Source: Delphinus delphis (taxonomy: Eukaryota > Chordata > Mammalia > Artiodactyla > Delphinidae). Taken from it: DNA of 64,000 nt. A model generated the notes under the pieces. It searched no databases and was not told the DNA's origin. It was given only the letters and a program-made list of their open reading frames with translations. The stretch is taken from assembly GCF_949987515.2 (NCBI RefSeq), contig NC_082689.1, positions 99,920,957 to 99,984,956 of the forward strand, given 5' to 3'. Position numbers and translations under genes: made by a program. Numbering within the stretch: position 1 is the first letter of the stretch; every line of letters begins with the position of its first letter. Positions 1 to 11,210 of this stretch are shown here, in pieces.

Positions 1-276
1 CCAGACGCATGGCTGCAAAACTCACAAAGCACCTAAACTCCTCATAAATTTCTCTGTCGGCACCTTTCACAATCCCAAGAGTACATGCATTTTCCCTGCA
101 AGCCCCAGCTGACTTGTGCAACACAATTAAGGCTGGTTAATGATTTTGCACCCTTATTTGGACTTTTACCTCCCCAGCTCCTCCCACAATTGTATAAGAT
201 CTAATTACTAAAATAAATTCATAATTTCATAGGAGGTTCTGCTTCCCTGAATTAACCCTGATAAGTACAGACAGGG
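1..276 (+). repeat. Possible 3' end of an ancient LTR-like repeat
   Basis: The segment ends in a phrase (GGTTCTGCTTCCCTGAATTAACCC then TAAGTACAG, about 235-270) resembling the 3' ends of old mammalian LTR-type repeats, preceded by an AATAAAT motif near 210. The rest is not recognised, and the left end lies outside the window. It could equally be another ancient interspersed repeat. Low confidence. Confidence 0.25.
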
Positions 277-1037
277 TGGCCTACACTGCTGTATGATTTG
301 AGACAGCACAAAATTGAGTTGAAGTTCAATTACTTTAGATACTGGAAGTCAGTGGCCACGGTTGAGGACACCATTTTGGCATTTCCATTTATCGGTTTAC
401 AATTAAAAGGAGAAAATATTTATTTTTCCTAGCAGTACAAGCCTCCCTCCTATACCAACATTATCCCTGTGCCTGTCCTTTGTACACAGGAAGGTGCGCA
501 TGAATAAGGGGAAAATGCGGATGAATAATCTGATAAACTGCCTGGGGCAGGGGCTGAATTCCTCCGTCATGTTTGCCTTGTGTAGCTGGTTGCTCATCTG
601 CCATCTAGGCAATGTCAGTTCATCTAATTGAAGGGCTTTTATTGTGTTCAGGGGCCAAACAATCTGGGGACAGAGCTAAAATGGTAAGACAATAGAGGAT
701 ATTGAAAATACTGTTTTAGAAAAATAGACTAAAAAGAAAGGAAGAGCTAATGCAAAAAGAGAAACATAAAGGAGGAACAGAAGGTCCAACAGAGATTTCC
801 ATTCAGTTGCTTGCGGTATTCTGTTAGATACAAACTCTCTTTCGTTTTCCTATGGAAGCCAATAAAATCGACATGTCTCATTCTTCATAGTATAGATTTA
901 CTTTATCAGTGTGACATTTGCAGTGAGCACAACAATAGATAAACAGTTGTTGAGTACTTATCCAGGCACCGTTCTAGCATGGCCAATAGGATGTTGACCA
1001 AGAACCACATCCTCCCCCAACCAGCCCTACAATCATC
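277..1037. other. Single-copy AT-rich sequence, no gene seen
   Basis: No recognised repeat, RNA gene or exon. The open frames are short and lack motifs or coding bias. Confidence 0.4.
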
Positions 1038-1392
1038 AAGACTAAGGGTAGGGGGACTTCCCTGGTGGCACAGTGATAAAGAATCCACTTGCGACTGCAG
1101 GGGACACAGGTTTAAGCCCTGGTCCAGGAAGATCCCACATGCAGCGGAGCAACTAAGCCCATGCGCCACAACTACTAAGCCCTTGTACCACAACTACTGA
1201 AGCCCGCACGCCTAGAGCCCATGCTCCGCAACAAGCGAAGCCACCACAATGAGAAGCCTGCGCACCGCAACGAAGAGTAGCCCCTGCTCACCGCAACTAG
1301 AGAAAGCCTGCGTGCAGCGATGAAGACCCAACACAGCCAAAAATAAATAAATAAATTAATTAAATTAAAAAAAAAAAAAGACTAAGGTAGGG
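1038..1392 (+). mobile_element. CHR-type SINE, long older form, with target duplications
   Basis: A tRNA-derived SINE starts near 1054 with the ACTTCCCTGGTGGCACAGTG head. A B-box-like GGTTTAAGCCC lies about 50 bp in. A tRNA-unrelated body with several ACAACTACT and CCGCAAC motifs follows, then a tail of AAATAAATAAAT and poly-A ending near 1377. It is flanked by near-identical duplications (AAGACTAAGGGTAGGG at 1038-1053 and AAGACTAAGGTAGGG at 1378-1392). The roughly 320 bp length and eroded promoter boxes suggest an older CHR-1-like copy. SINEs are copied by L1 machinery and encode nothing; the open frames across it are chance. Confidence 0.88.
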
Positions 1393-2439
1393 ACATCATT
1401 AGCAACTCAGTCCAGGCATAAAACGTGAGTTAGTAAACAAAACAAGGAAGACGATCAAGAGATTGCACACAGTCCCAAAAGCTCTTAACAGCCCACTGAG
1501 ACGTGTGCTTGAATTTATCATGGCTAGACAGTCCATGGATTGCTCTCCCAGAGAGGGAGCCCACTCCTGTGCTACTTTACTTATTGATAGGAAACTTGGG
1601 AGGATTCAGGGAGCATGCAGTTAACCAACAGTGTAAGAACAGCAGCCACCTAGCCTGGGAAACACCTTGCTGGGAGGACCAATATCCAGGGTTTGGACCT
1701 GCAGTTTGTCGAGGGCATGCACATCTGTGCAGTATCAGTGGTGAGCCTTGTAGCTGCTCGTCCAGTTTATTGCTAAAAGTGGAAGAGAGGTGGTCCCTGG
1801 GGACATTCAGGACAACAGACTTGCCTCTCCTCTGCAGGTCTTTTCTAAGAAATTACTCGCTTGGGTAGTTAGGGTAGAGAAGTGAAGGATGAACTACTGC
1901 TAGTGTCCAGATAACTCATAAAATCACTGACCATCTTCATTTATCCAACAGGACTCCTAGAGTAAAAGGACTGAAATCAAGCCTAGGACCCAAGTGGACA
2001 TACCGTATTCTATTTTTAGCCCTTCAAATGTAAAATTCTGAAGACTGGGATAAAGATGTTAACACTAGAAAGAACTCTCAGAACAGTTTCAAAGAGATTC
2101 ACTCAAGTTAAGTTCAGAGATACATGAGGACGTCCAAGTTCACAGGGACCCATCTACCAGGTGATTATGAAAGTGCTCTCTATTAACCACTGGGACTTGG
2201 GGACTTGGCTTTAGGCACTACTTAGACAAGTGGTATGAGAGGACATCTACAATTAGTTCCCCTTATAGCTCATATTAATGTAGACAAAGTAGAAGTTATA
2301 GCAATATTCCTTTTTGCGAAGATGTGTACCTCATGTAACTTGTTAAGTAAATGAATGACTAAAATTCATTGAAAAGCCCTAGTTTACCTTGGAGAAGCAT
2401 TTTTCAATGTCTCGAAATGAGGTTACCAACATCTCATAT
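1393..2439. other. Unclassified sequence, no convincing gene
   Basis: Contains an open frame of about 120 codons (1503-1868) with no recognisable domain, no splice context and no codon signal. I regard it as chance. No repeat family recognised. Confidence 0.35.
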
Positions 2440-2490
2440 TCTCTTTCTCTCTCTCTCTCTCTCTGTCTCTCTCATACACACACATACACA
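2440..2490. repeat. (TC)n then (CA)n-like simple repeat
   Basis: A run of CT dinucleotides with a GT interruption is followed by ACACACACATACACA. Ordinary microsatellite, probably length-variable. Confidence 0.85.
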
Positions 2491-3975
2491 TTCTGATAGC
2501 TTATTTATTAGTCTTATTTATGCATCTTTTTGTTCCTATATATTGAGAAGCATCTAACACACCCAATGCATCTTATTTTTTATTAAATTCCTTATACATG
2601 TCAACTGAAAAAGACAAGCAGGTCTCTAAATTCTCTGTCCTATGGGTAAATTCTTGCCCAGATCTTCACAGAACATCTCTCACAGTTTTCTCTTGGGAGG
2701 CTACTGGTCATCCTCAGAAGTAATGTGAGAGGATTCCTTTTCTATAAAAAAAGAGAAAGGTTTTTTTCTAGTGTGAGAAGTCATTCTAAGAAATAATAAC
2801 ATCTGGAAAAATATGCAAAGGACAATAATTCACTCTAGACTTGTGGAGGAGGAAGGGAAACTTTATTCTAATTGTAAGCAAAAGTTACTGAATATCTGAT
2901 ACTATGGAAACAGTGACAGATGCTATTAAAGTTGTGCTGTGATTATAAATTATATTTTCATATGGAGGACCTTATGCACCCTGGGAGAGTGCAGTTGCAC
3001 TGCAGGAGTCTCAGAAGTAGGGTGAAGCATTAAGACCTGAATATGTTAGTTATCCATACTAATTGGTCTGAAAATGACAGTTATGTGAAAATCACAGGGT
3101 CAGAGATCTGCATTATTTACTGGTGGAACAAGCTTTCAATTCTTTAAGTAGAATGAAGAAATAAATATTTGCTCTGTGACCTGCCTTCAGAAAAGGTGAG
3201 ATAAATTCATTAAAAAAATCTGTTACAAAGACTGACTGAAAACTAATGGTCTGCTTTACACATTAGGACTTAAAATGCAGCACTCAATAATGGGAAAGGC
3301 ATTCTTAATCTCTTCACTGTTATTTAATTTAACATGTTGAGCAACAGGTTCATTAATCACTTCATATTAATATTCAAGTGAGAAAGAAGATGCTGGAAAA
3401 CGTTCTATTCCAAATAGCAATTCCATTTGGCCGGGTGTTGTCTTAGGCAAGATGGGGAGGAAACAGGAAGGAAGATTAACTTTCTGATACACTTATTTCT
3501 GCTTCATTATTCTGAAAGCCTTTCCTGAACCACCAGGAGAACTTAACCAGAGTAAAGCCAATCTTGACATCTGCCCAGTTCTAATAAATAAAACCTCTTT
3601 AATTCGTAAGTTTAAGTTTGCTTATTCAAATTATAATCACCCTTATAAATCATGACAGAGGAAGAATAATCATTCATTTCATCCGTGATTTTCATTCCCC
3701 TTTGGGGCATCGGGTAGCTAATGAGAAAAGAAAAAGAAAACAATTTACTGAGATCTTGAGCTGGGCTCGGTACTTACTTTTTAATATTCTTTTCTAATAT
3801 GTTAATGTACATGTGAAAAATCCCCTATGTTCTATATACTCAATGTGAAGTAATTATATGTGGAAAGTGTAATATAAGAAAAGCACTGTGTGATTTACAG
3901 TATTTAGGTTGCCTGTTGAAAGATTAAATAGATTGTGATTAGTAGATATGAGCTTTATGAAATATTAATGATAAT
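2491..3975. other. Single-copy AT-rich sequence, possible conserved noncoding DNA
   Basis: No repeat family recognised over about 1.5 kb. The stretch near 3300-3430 is rich in TAAT and ATTAAT homeodomain-like cores and lacks old-repeat hallmarks, which is compatible with a conserved noncoding element. That is only a suspicion from composition. Confidence 0.25.
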
Positions 3976-3977
3976 GT

Positions 3978-4150
3978 GTTGAAAGCTTTAGAAACTCAAT
4001 CTTATTTAATTCTCACAATGACCCTAGGAGGTAAATACTTTTATCCCCTTTAATAGTCAAGGGAGCTGAGATTTAGAGACATTAAGTAATTTGCCCAAGG
4101 TCACACAACGAAAAGCAAGATTGAAAGCCTGTTCTTTAGTCAGATATGCA
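3978..4150 (+). repeat. MIR SINE fragment
   Basis: Recognised from the MIR core and 3' half in antisense-core orientation: TTCTCACAATGACCCTAGGAGGTA, then a GAGATTTAGAGACATTAAGTAA-like stretch, then TTGCCCAAGGTCACACA. Ancient and diverged, non-coding. Confidence 0.75.
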
Positions 4151-6236
4151 AGAAACGGAAGAGGGGCTTCTTCAGTGTATCGATCATCCAGCATTTAGTA
4201 GCCTAGGACCTAAAGAAAGGAGAAAGTCTGCACCATTACAAGTCTAGGACTTTCCCTTGACCTCTGTGGTTAGAAAGCAGAGCCTCCCCTAAGTGTATAT
4301 GGGCCCATTCATGGCTGAAACATAATCACACCCACATATACCGGCCTTATTCTCTACTGGTTTGTTAATATTCACTTTGAGCAGCTCTGTAGGTTAGGGG
4401 AGGTTGTCGCTGTTTCCTCCTTGACCTGTCATTCATTTCCATGAAGCATTTTGTGTTCTGTATTAGGGAACAAGGTACAGAAGATGAAATGCAGGGATCA
4501 TTCAGTTTCTTCGCTTTCTTCAAGATCTTTGTTTACTACTGGCTGAAATCAAAGTGAATTGTTTTTCTAGGTCTTGATGCCATCTTCAAAACAAGGAGAT
4601 TCTTGGGAGAGCTCAGGCATACAGTTAGAAATCTGGGTTAGACAGTCTTAGCTCCTTCCCGCTTCTCATTTCCATCACAGAAAATCCTCATCTTTTGAAT
4701 GATCTCATTCAATACAATTTGCATGGTGGGAACTGTTTAATTACCCTTTCTGGAACCCTTTGTTCAAAAACCTTCATTCTAGTTTCCCAAAGATAATTCA
4801 ATCAAAACTGGGCTTATTGGATTTTAAACATCTTTCCGAATCACTTCTTTTTAAGAACACAAATACCAGTTATTCTTTTTAGCTTCTTTTGCCCTCAGGG
4901 CAGAAAATGTTGTCCAATTATGTTGCTACAAGTTTCCTTATGCCTCTTTCCTTATAAGTTAGAATCTCATTAGATTTTATGAAAAGTTTCAGTAATATGC
5001 AGCGTATTGCAATTATGAGCTTCGGCATCTGTCTTAATATGATCCTGCACAAACTTTGAGAGTATTTATTTATGGCTGTATGTCTCATTATGCGCCAGGC
5101 TACAGCTTGCTAAAACTGAAAGCATTTTTATGCCTATACTGTGTCACGAAATGAAGGAAGGCTCTCCTGACAGATTGCTCTTTTCCCTTCTGAAGAAGTC
5201 CAAGAGCATAGCGTGTTGCTGCTCAAGGAATCCAAAGGAAAATGAGGTCAGGGGGTCACCAGCCCTTGAATTCAGTTCTTTCAGGCTCCACATCTGACCC
5301 TCAGCTCCCCAGGCTCAGAAACTCAGTCTTGTTGGGAATATCCTGGAGTTGATTAGATCTAAACACTGAGTCGAATTAACACACTGAATAACATGATATT
5401 CAAAACAAAAATGGCCAGGTATTCATTAGCAATTACATAGATTACTATCAGAGGAAACTGATCTCTTGGTCAGTATTCTCTCCCTGTGGCCCAGTCCATT
5501 AAAGCCAACTTTTGGTCAAAAGTTGCTTAGCATTAAAACAGGATGAATTCATTATGATTTGAATATTCAGGCGCCTCAAGATATTATAGCCTGATGCATT
5601 TAAATACCTAAAGAACTACTTGCTACTCAGACCACACAGGCTGAGTTTTGACTAGGTTCCCTTCCCCCGGGCACTGCTTGAACAGTGCCAGGATTTGACT
5701 CTATCTCCCATGTTCTATTATTAACCAGTCCATTTTTCTGATAGGCACTTGATTTAAAAAAAAAAAAAAAAGAGCTTTTGATGTGGTCACAGTTAAATAT
5801 TGCTAATCTTGGGATCATTCTACTTTAAGAGGTTTTTGTAAAAAGGGACCATTATATCTTAAGGTGATTCTGACAACATCCATAAGGTGTTGATTTGTAG
5901 TTTAATGCCCCAAGGGCAATCTTATTTTCCCCACTGTACCACCTTCACCTTCAATTTAGTCCATGATGGAATGCTGGAAATGGTCAGTTTATCACACAGG
6001 AGTCATGAGGCCAACTTCGAGAGACAGGGAATAAGGCAAAGACTCATACGCTCATATGGGCAGACAAATGACAGAACATCTAGCTTCTTATTAGATTAAG
6101 TTGATATGGTGGTTCTTAGGATCCAAAGTAGATCTGGAAGATGAACCCCCTAGGAAAAAAAAAACAAAAACCTACACCTGGATCTTACAGGAACTTCAGG
6201 GGCACTTGATCTAGGACTCAAGACAATCTTTAAAAT
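4151..6236. other. Mostly single-copy sequence
   Basis: No gene or confident repeat. A 17-nt A run sits near 5756-5773. The 4980-5160 part is AT-rich with motif-like order and could be conserved noncoding DNA, which I cannot test here. Confidence 0.3.
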
Positions 6237-6476
6237 AGGTGTAAGCTAGGGGCTTCCCTGGTGGCGCAGTGGTTGAGAGTCTGCCTGCCGATGCAGGGGA
6301 CTTGGGTTTGTGCCCCAGTCCGCGAAGATCCCACGTGCCGCGGAGCGGCTGGGCCCGTGAGCCATGGCTGCTGAGCCTGCGCGTCCGGAGCCTGTGCTCC
6401 GCAACGGGAGAAGCCACAACAGTGGGAGGCCCGCGTACCGCAAAAAAAAAAAAAAAAAAAAAAAAAGGTGTAAGCT
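6237..6476 (+). mobile_element. CHR-2-like SINE with perfect 11-bp target duplication
   Basis: Body 6248-6465: GGGCTTCCCTGGTGGCGCAG head, A-box-like GGTGGCGCAGTGGTTGAGAG, B-box-like GGGTTTGTGCC, GC-rich middle (CCGCGGAGCGGCTGGGCC) and a tail of more than 20 A. Perfect AGGTGTAAGCT duplications flank it (6237-6247 and 6466-6476), showing L1-style target-primed insertion. Open frames on both strands here are SINE shadows. Confidence 0.95.
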
Positions 6477-6529
6477 GAAAAGAATTGTTAAATGAATCTT
6501 GATCAGTGTTTATAATCATCAGTTTTAGC

Positions 6530-6740
6530 ATCAGCCAGCGCTGGCTCTGCCACTTTTTAGCTGTGTGAATTTGGTTAACTTAACCTGTCTGAGTGTCTCT
6601 GTTTCCTCACTTGCGAAACTGCGGAAATATTAATGCCTACCTCACAGGGCTAGGAGGGTTAAAGGAGATAGTTTGTGAGAAAATTTAGTTCAGTGTCTGC
6701 ACCATAGAGAAGACTCAGTGACTGAAAGCTGGTGTTATAT
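6530..6740 (-). repeat. MIR SINE fragment
   Basis: The + strand shows the MIR sense core: CTGGCTCTGCCACTTTTTAGCTGTGTGAATTTGG followed by CTGTTTCCTCACTTG and AATGCCTACCTCACAGGG. A well-preserved ancient MIR. The strand follows the convention that the tRNA-head orientation here is opposite to the copy near 4 kb. Confidence 0.75.
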
Positions 6741-6964
6741 TTACTAAATTTAGGTGTTGGTTTTATTTTATCTGAGAAGGATTGTCAATCGATGGCTTAA
6801 GAGGAACACTGTGTTTTATTTATAAAATAAGTATATACAATAAGGAATGAATGTAGGCTTTTATTGGGTATGAGGTGCTGTATATAAAATGCGTACTTAA
6901 TTTAAAATCCAAACATATTTTCCTTAACTAATATGCAGGACTATCTGTAACAAACATCTGTGCC

Positions 6965-7160
6965 GTAGAGATGAACCAGTTCAGAATACAGGCTCTGGAG
7001 ACCAAATGCTTGGGTTTCATGCTGGCTTCTTTCCCTGCTAGCTGTCTGGACTTGGTCATTTTAGGTACCATCTTTGTGAATATAAAATAGGAATAATGAT
7101 TTTAATTCTCTAAGGGTGTGAGAATTGAATGAATTAACTATAAAACAGCATGAAGAGTAC
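6965..7160 (-). repeat. MIR SINE fragment
   Basis: Shows CAGGCTCTGGAGACCAAATGCTTGGG, GCTAGCTGTCTGGACTTGG and a 3' part with AATTGAATGAATTAA. Diverged but in consistent MIR order. Confidence 0.65.
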
Positions 7161-7423
7161 CTGGACCAGAATGACGGCTCCATAAGGGAACTTGTTATCA
7201 TACAGTTGGTTTTAGTTAACCATGACAATATGTAGACATCAGTTTTTACTATAAATTGGTCTCCCATTCTACCTCCTACTCTAAAGTCTCATTTTCTCTT
7301 CTCTCCGAAGCAGAATTGCTCATCACATTTCTGCAGTTTTCTTGGGACTTTTCCAAGTTGCTTTTCACATAAGACCCTATAATCATGTGCAGAGAAGCAG
7401 TCAAGTATGAACTCAGTCTCCAA

Positions 7424-7515
7424 TATGCAACTTTTACCACATCTTTGCCACTATAGGAACCTATTTTTGTATGCAACTCTTACCACATCTTTGCCACTAT
7501 AGGAACCTATTTTTG
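7424..7515. repeat. 46-bp tandem duplication, two copies
   Basis: Positions 7424-7469 are repeated immediately at 7470-7515 with a single T/C difference (7433 versus 7479). No transposon hallmarks. It is a recent local duplication, directly upstream of an A-rich run (7527-7545) ending in GAAA repeats. Confidence 0.95.
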
Positions 7516-7524
7516 TATCTAAAG

Positions 7525-7560
7525 GAAAAAAAAAAAAAAAAAGAAAGAAAGAAGGAAGAG
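7525..7560. repeat. Poly-A / (GAAA)n low-complexity tract
   Basis: About 18 consecutive A followed by GAAAGAAAGAAGGAAG. It could be the degraded tail of an unrecognised retroposed sequence. Confidence 0.8.
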
Positions 7561-7678
7561 TGGGAAAGAACAGGCAAATAAATGGAAACTCACCACGTTC
7601 CAGGGCTGATACCTAGCGATTTCTGTGGGGTTCATTAGTTGGTAGCAGTGGGGGAGGGTGCAGTAATACCCATGATAG

Positions 7679-7826
7679 ATATTCATTCATTCATTCTTTC
7701 ATTCTTTCATTCAACAAATATGTCCTGATCACCTTCCAGAGCCTGCATTAGTAGTCTGGTGAGTGATAGGTAAAAGCCACTGTCCTTTCCCTGGAGATGT
7801 TCCAAGCCTAGTGAGGGGTGACCAAT
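7679..7826 (-). repeat. L2 LINE 3' end
   Basis: Begins with ATTCATTCATTCATTC and CATTCAACAAATATGTCCTGA, the reverse complement of the L2 3' terminus, and continues to a CTGGAGATGTTCCAAGCCTAG phrase. Ancient, non-coding fragment. Confidence 0.6.
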
Positions 7827-8210
7827 TGTATTAGTTTGCTAGCGCTGCCATAAAAAAGTGCCACAAACTGTGAAGCTTCAAAAACAGAAATTTATTTCCT
7901 CACAGTTCTAGAGGATAAAAGTCCAAGATCAAGGTGTCTGCATGGTTGGGTTCTTCCAAGGCCTCTCTCCTTGATTTGTAGATTTTGCTGTGTCTTCATA
8001 TGCTCTTCCCTCTATACCTGCATGTGTCCAAACTCTTTCTTGTAACGACACAAGCCATGTTGGATTAGGGCCCATCCTAATGATTTTATTTTAACTTAAT
8101 TACCTCTTTACGGAACTTATCTCTAAATACAGTCACATTCTGAGGTACCGGGGGAGGGCGTTAAGACTTCAATAAATCAATTTTTAGAGGACACAAATCA
8201 CTCCATAACA
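7827..8210 (-). mobile_element. MLT1-type LTR (ERVL-MaLR), antisense
   Basis: A 384-bp LTR-like block. The + strand begins TGTATTAGTTTGCTAG and ends ACTCCATAACA, the reverse complement of an MLT1 LTR (TGTTATGGA...CTAATACA). Internal landmarks include TTTATTTCCTCACAGTTCTAG, GGATTAGGGCCCATCCTAATG and TCACATTCTGAGGTACC. No internal retroviral sequence is adjacent, so it looks like a solo LTR. A clear target duplication is not visible. Confidence 0.82.
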
Positions 8211-8769
8211 CTGACTGATATATGGGAAAGAGGGGTGGTGGGAATTGGGGAAGAAGAAGGTAAGGGAAGATGGAAAGATAGAAACCCTGGGAACTTCTGC
8301 TAGTTCCTCACTTTCGGGGACACTTGCAGGGCCCAGGTGGTCCCCAGATCACCACCCAGGCCAGTCTCTCCTCCCACTTCCAGAACTTTCTTCTGTAGAC
8401 ATAATAAGTTGACTGCCCTGACTCCCTTGCCCCTTCACCTACTGCTTTTAGAGAGTGAGCCCTGGGTTTTTTTCTAACTGCAGAAACGCAACGTGTTCTT
8501 ATACAACTTCTCCCAACTCACCTGAAGAAAGTGCACAGCCGTTTCAAGGTTTTTAACCATAGGAAAAAGACAGGTAGAAAGTCATAGTTATATAAGGACA
8601 GTCAGAATGAAATTCATTCCTGATGTTTGTAAGAATCTAAACAAATATTAACTTAAACATATAGCTTTCTGGTTCTTCCTCTAATCTTGCACATGGTTCC
8701 CAACCAAGAACATTGTCACCCTGGACACATGATTTTTGTCCTTTAAAATAGAAATATAACATAATTGGT
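8211..8769. other. Unclassified sequence
   Basis: No gene, RNA or confident repeat recognised. A purine-rich patch lies at 8220-8285. Confidence 0.35.
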
Positions 8770-8945
8770 AACTTTGGTTCAATATCTCATTCTGTCTTAT
8801 TAAATTTCTGATCTTCAGCAAACTTCTCAAAGTCTTGATTTATTTTTTAGCAAAATGGTTATAATAATATTACCTCTCTCATAGATTTTTTTGTAGTGGG
8901 TGAGAAGTAAACAATATAATGCATGAAAAACACTGAATATGTACT
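8770..8945 (-). repeat. Diverged MIR-like fragment
   Basis: Order of GATCTTCAGCAAACTTCTCAAAG, AAAATGGTTATAATAATATTACCTC and GTGAGAAGTAAACAATATAATGCATG matches the MIR 3' half. Strongly eroded. Confidence 0.45.
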
Positions 8946-9629
8946 TGAACCAGAAGAAAACCATACAATGAATTTTATTTATTATTTCAGTACACAACAC
9001 ACAACAGTGATCTATATAGGGATGCAAATGTTGGGGGACTATGTAGTTTAAGGTTTTTACTCCATCTAGCTAATGAATATCTCATTTGGGGGAAAAATTC
9101 TATTATTTGGGCAATAGAAGCTACAGAAAGTAGAAATGTAGAAGGGAAACTCTTGACTGGAGTAAATATACAAAAAGTTTATGAGACTTTAAAAGGTGGA
9201 GATGTCTCCCTAGGGGTGAGTGTTACAGAATCTCAAAAAAAAAAAAAAAATGAGACTGATAATTCTCACAACAGAAGATGGATTTTCATTTTTGCTAAAA
9301 ATGGACTTCAAGGGTCAGGTAAAGATAGTTCTTAGGTATAATGAAACATCTTTATTAACTCATGGAACTAATGCAAAGTTCATTTTTATCTCAGATGAAA
9401 TGCTTGTTTTAAATACCCTTTCTCTTACCATAGGACATCCATCAGGATACTTCCTTGCATATAGCTGGGGGCGCAGGGTGGGAGTGGGAATGAGACCTTT
9501 AGCACAACTTAGTAGCTTAGTAAGGTTTGCTGTCGAACTTGTTGATTAAATGATTGTGAACCCTCAAAGGGCAGAGGCAGCATCCCCGTAGGATCAGATA
9601 GAAAACTAATGGCAGTTAAATCCACCCTC
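8946..9629. other. Unclassified sequence
   Basis: No gene or repeat family recognised. The frame at 9220-9549 starts in a poly-A run and has no known domain. Confidence 0.35.
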
Positions 9630-9699
9630 CTTTTCTTTTCTTTCTTTCCTTCCTTCTTTCCTTTCTTTCTTCCTTTCTTTCTTTCTTTCCTTCCTTCCT

Positions 9700-9738
<39 letters not shown>

Positions 9739-9746
9739 CTTTCTTT

Positions 9747-9794
<48 letters not shown>

Positions 9795-9812
9795 TCTCTC
9801 TCTCTTCTCTTT
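9630..9812. repeat. 183-bp polypyrimidine tract: (TTCC/TTTC)n then (CT)n
   Basis: The + strand is almost pure C/T: mixed TTTC/TTCC repeats, a (TTTC)n block around 9700-9745, then a long (CT)n block to about 9812. Homopurine-homopyrimidine tracts of this length can form triplex (H-) DNA and are length-unstable. The translated Lys/Arg/Glu or Phe/Ser/Leu-rich frames are artefacts. Confidence 0.95.
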
Positions 9813-10260
9813 CACACCCATCTGCTTTTATTTGTCTTTCATGTATTGCCTTGTGGAAGATGATAAATATATGGCTTCCCTAGTTATGGTCTTTGATGCT
9901 CCCTAGAAGAAAGCTGGTATTTACCTTCTAGCTTTCCATATTTAGATTATGTCAAATAATCAGCTCACCCCACCTGGCTCTTCCCCTTCTTTGGAGAATT
10001 TGCTGCCATTAGGCCCATGAGAAAAAAAAAAATCATCATCCCTTATAATAGGGAAAGAATATTGATGAAACAATTACAAAGAAACTCGAGATGTTGTGGA
10101 AACTCTAAAGTACCCCCATTTTTTCCAATCAAAATGTGCTATATACATCAGGAATAGGAGAGATTAAAGTACGTGGAAGAGTCCCAAGGAAGATCTAATA
10201 AAGGAAGCAAGTTTACTTCGAACACCAAAAGATAAAAAAGCTAGCCCATCATAACTAAAC
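9813..10260. other. Unclassified sequence
   Basis: Nothing recognised beyond a short A run near 10023. Confidence 0.35.
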
Positions 10261-10433
10261 TAAGAAGAACTAACATTTACTAAGTTCTTAGTATATGTCT
10301 GGAACTGTACTAAGCACTTATTGGAAATCACAACACCTCTCTGATACATATTCTATTAGTACCTATATTTCACAGGTGAGGAGATGAGGCTTAGTACTGT
10401 CAGCTTGTCCAGTGCCATACAGCTTATAAACAG
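10261..10433 (+). repeat. MIR SINE fragment, interrupted by a CHR SINE
   Basis: AACATTTACTAAGTTCTTAGTATATG, GTACTAAGCACTTATTGG, then TTTCACAGGTGAGGAGATGAGGCTTAG and CATACAGCTTATAAACAGAGG follow MIR order. The younger CHR SINE at 10444 cuts its 3' part. Confidence 0.7.
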
Positions 10434-10665
10434 AGGAACATGCTTTTTTTTTTTTTTTTTTTTTCGGTACGCAGGCCTCTCACTGTTGTGGCCTCTCCCA
10501 TTGCGGAGCACAGGCTCCGGACGCTCAGGCTCAGCGGCCATGGCTCATGGGCCCAGCCGTTCCGCGGCATGTGGGATCTTCCCGGACCGGGGCACGAACT
10601 CGTGTCCCCTGCATCGGTAGGCGGACTCTCAACCACTGCGCCACCAGGGAAGCCCAGGAACAGGC
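10434..10665 (-). mobile_element. CHR-2-like SINE, antisense, in a MIR
   Basis: Body about 10444-10655: poly-T, CGGTACGCAGGCCTCTCACTG and GTTGCGGAGCACAGGCTCCG, ending CCACCAGGGAAGCCC, the reverse complement of the CHR head. Duplications AGGAACATGC (10434-10443) and AGGAACAGGC (10656-10665) differ at one base. Insertion into a MIR gives a clear age order. Confidence 0.93.
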
Positions 10666-11020
10666 TTTTGATCTTGGACACTTTGACTCCAGAACATCTA
10701 TTACTAACCTCTCCCTCGTACTAGTAGCGAGGAGGCCGGTGGTTTCTTTGCTGTTCAGATACGGCAGATCAAACAGCCTCCAACATCACCTCTTTATAAA
10801 ACACGAGCCACAAGAACCAAAACATTGAGACACAATTAGCCTGCAATCAGTGTGTTAACTCTTATTCTTCCATGAGAGTATCGTTAGGGTGGCTCTGTGA
10901 TATAAATGGAAATTTTGTAGTTTGCCTTTAATTCATACTAATTCTCAATGACTTTGAGTCAGAAAAAGTAATTAGCAAAGTTTGGGGAGTTATTCGTGCC
11001 AGTGATATGATGTTTTTCTT
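10666..11020. other. Unclassified sequence
   Basis: The first tens of bases may be the remaining MIR 3' part. Otherwise no recognised feature. Confidence 0.3.
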
Positions 11021-11210
11021 CAGTGTTCATTGATGTATCAGACATTTATTGAGACTCTCCAATGGGCAGGGCATTCATTATAAAGGAGAGGAGATGTAGT
11101 GAGAGAGGTAAGGCACGGGTCCTACTCACAAATACCACAGCCAATTTGGGGAGCAGACACGTAAATGCATAAATTACTGCATAGCATAGCGAATGCCATA
11201 ATGCAAATTG
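11021..11210 (-). repeat. L2-like LINE fragment
   Basis: GTATCAGACATTTATTGAGACTCTCCAATGGGCAGGGCATTC and the later GACACGTAAATGCATAAATTA resemble the reverse complement of the L2 3' UTR. Diverged. Confidence 0.4.

Noticed and set aside
1503..1868. 121-codon open frame
   Set aside because: No recognisable domain, no splice signals and no homology I can recall. Expected by chance in 64 kb.
9606..9863. Basic (Lys/Arg/Glu) or Phe/Ser/Leu-rich proteins
   Set aside because: They are translations of the CT/TTTC simple repeat.
10384..10828. Several overlapping frames with Arg-, Gly- and Pro-rich peptides that recur across the window
   Set aside because: The same peptides recur wherever a CHR SINE occurs (6.2, 14.5, 16.0, 27.4, 33.5, 35.5, 39.9, 43.5 and 45.0 kb). 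They are translations of the GC-rich SINE body.
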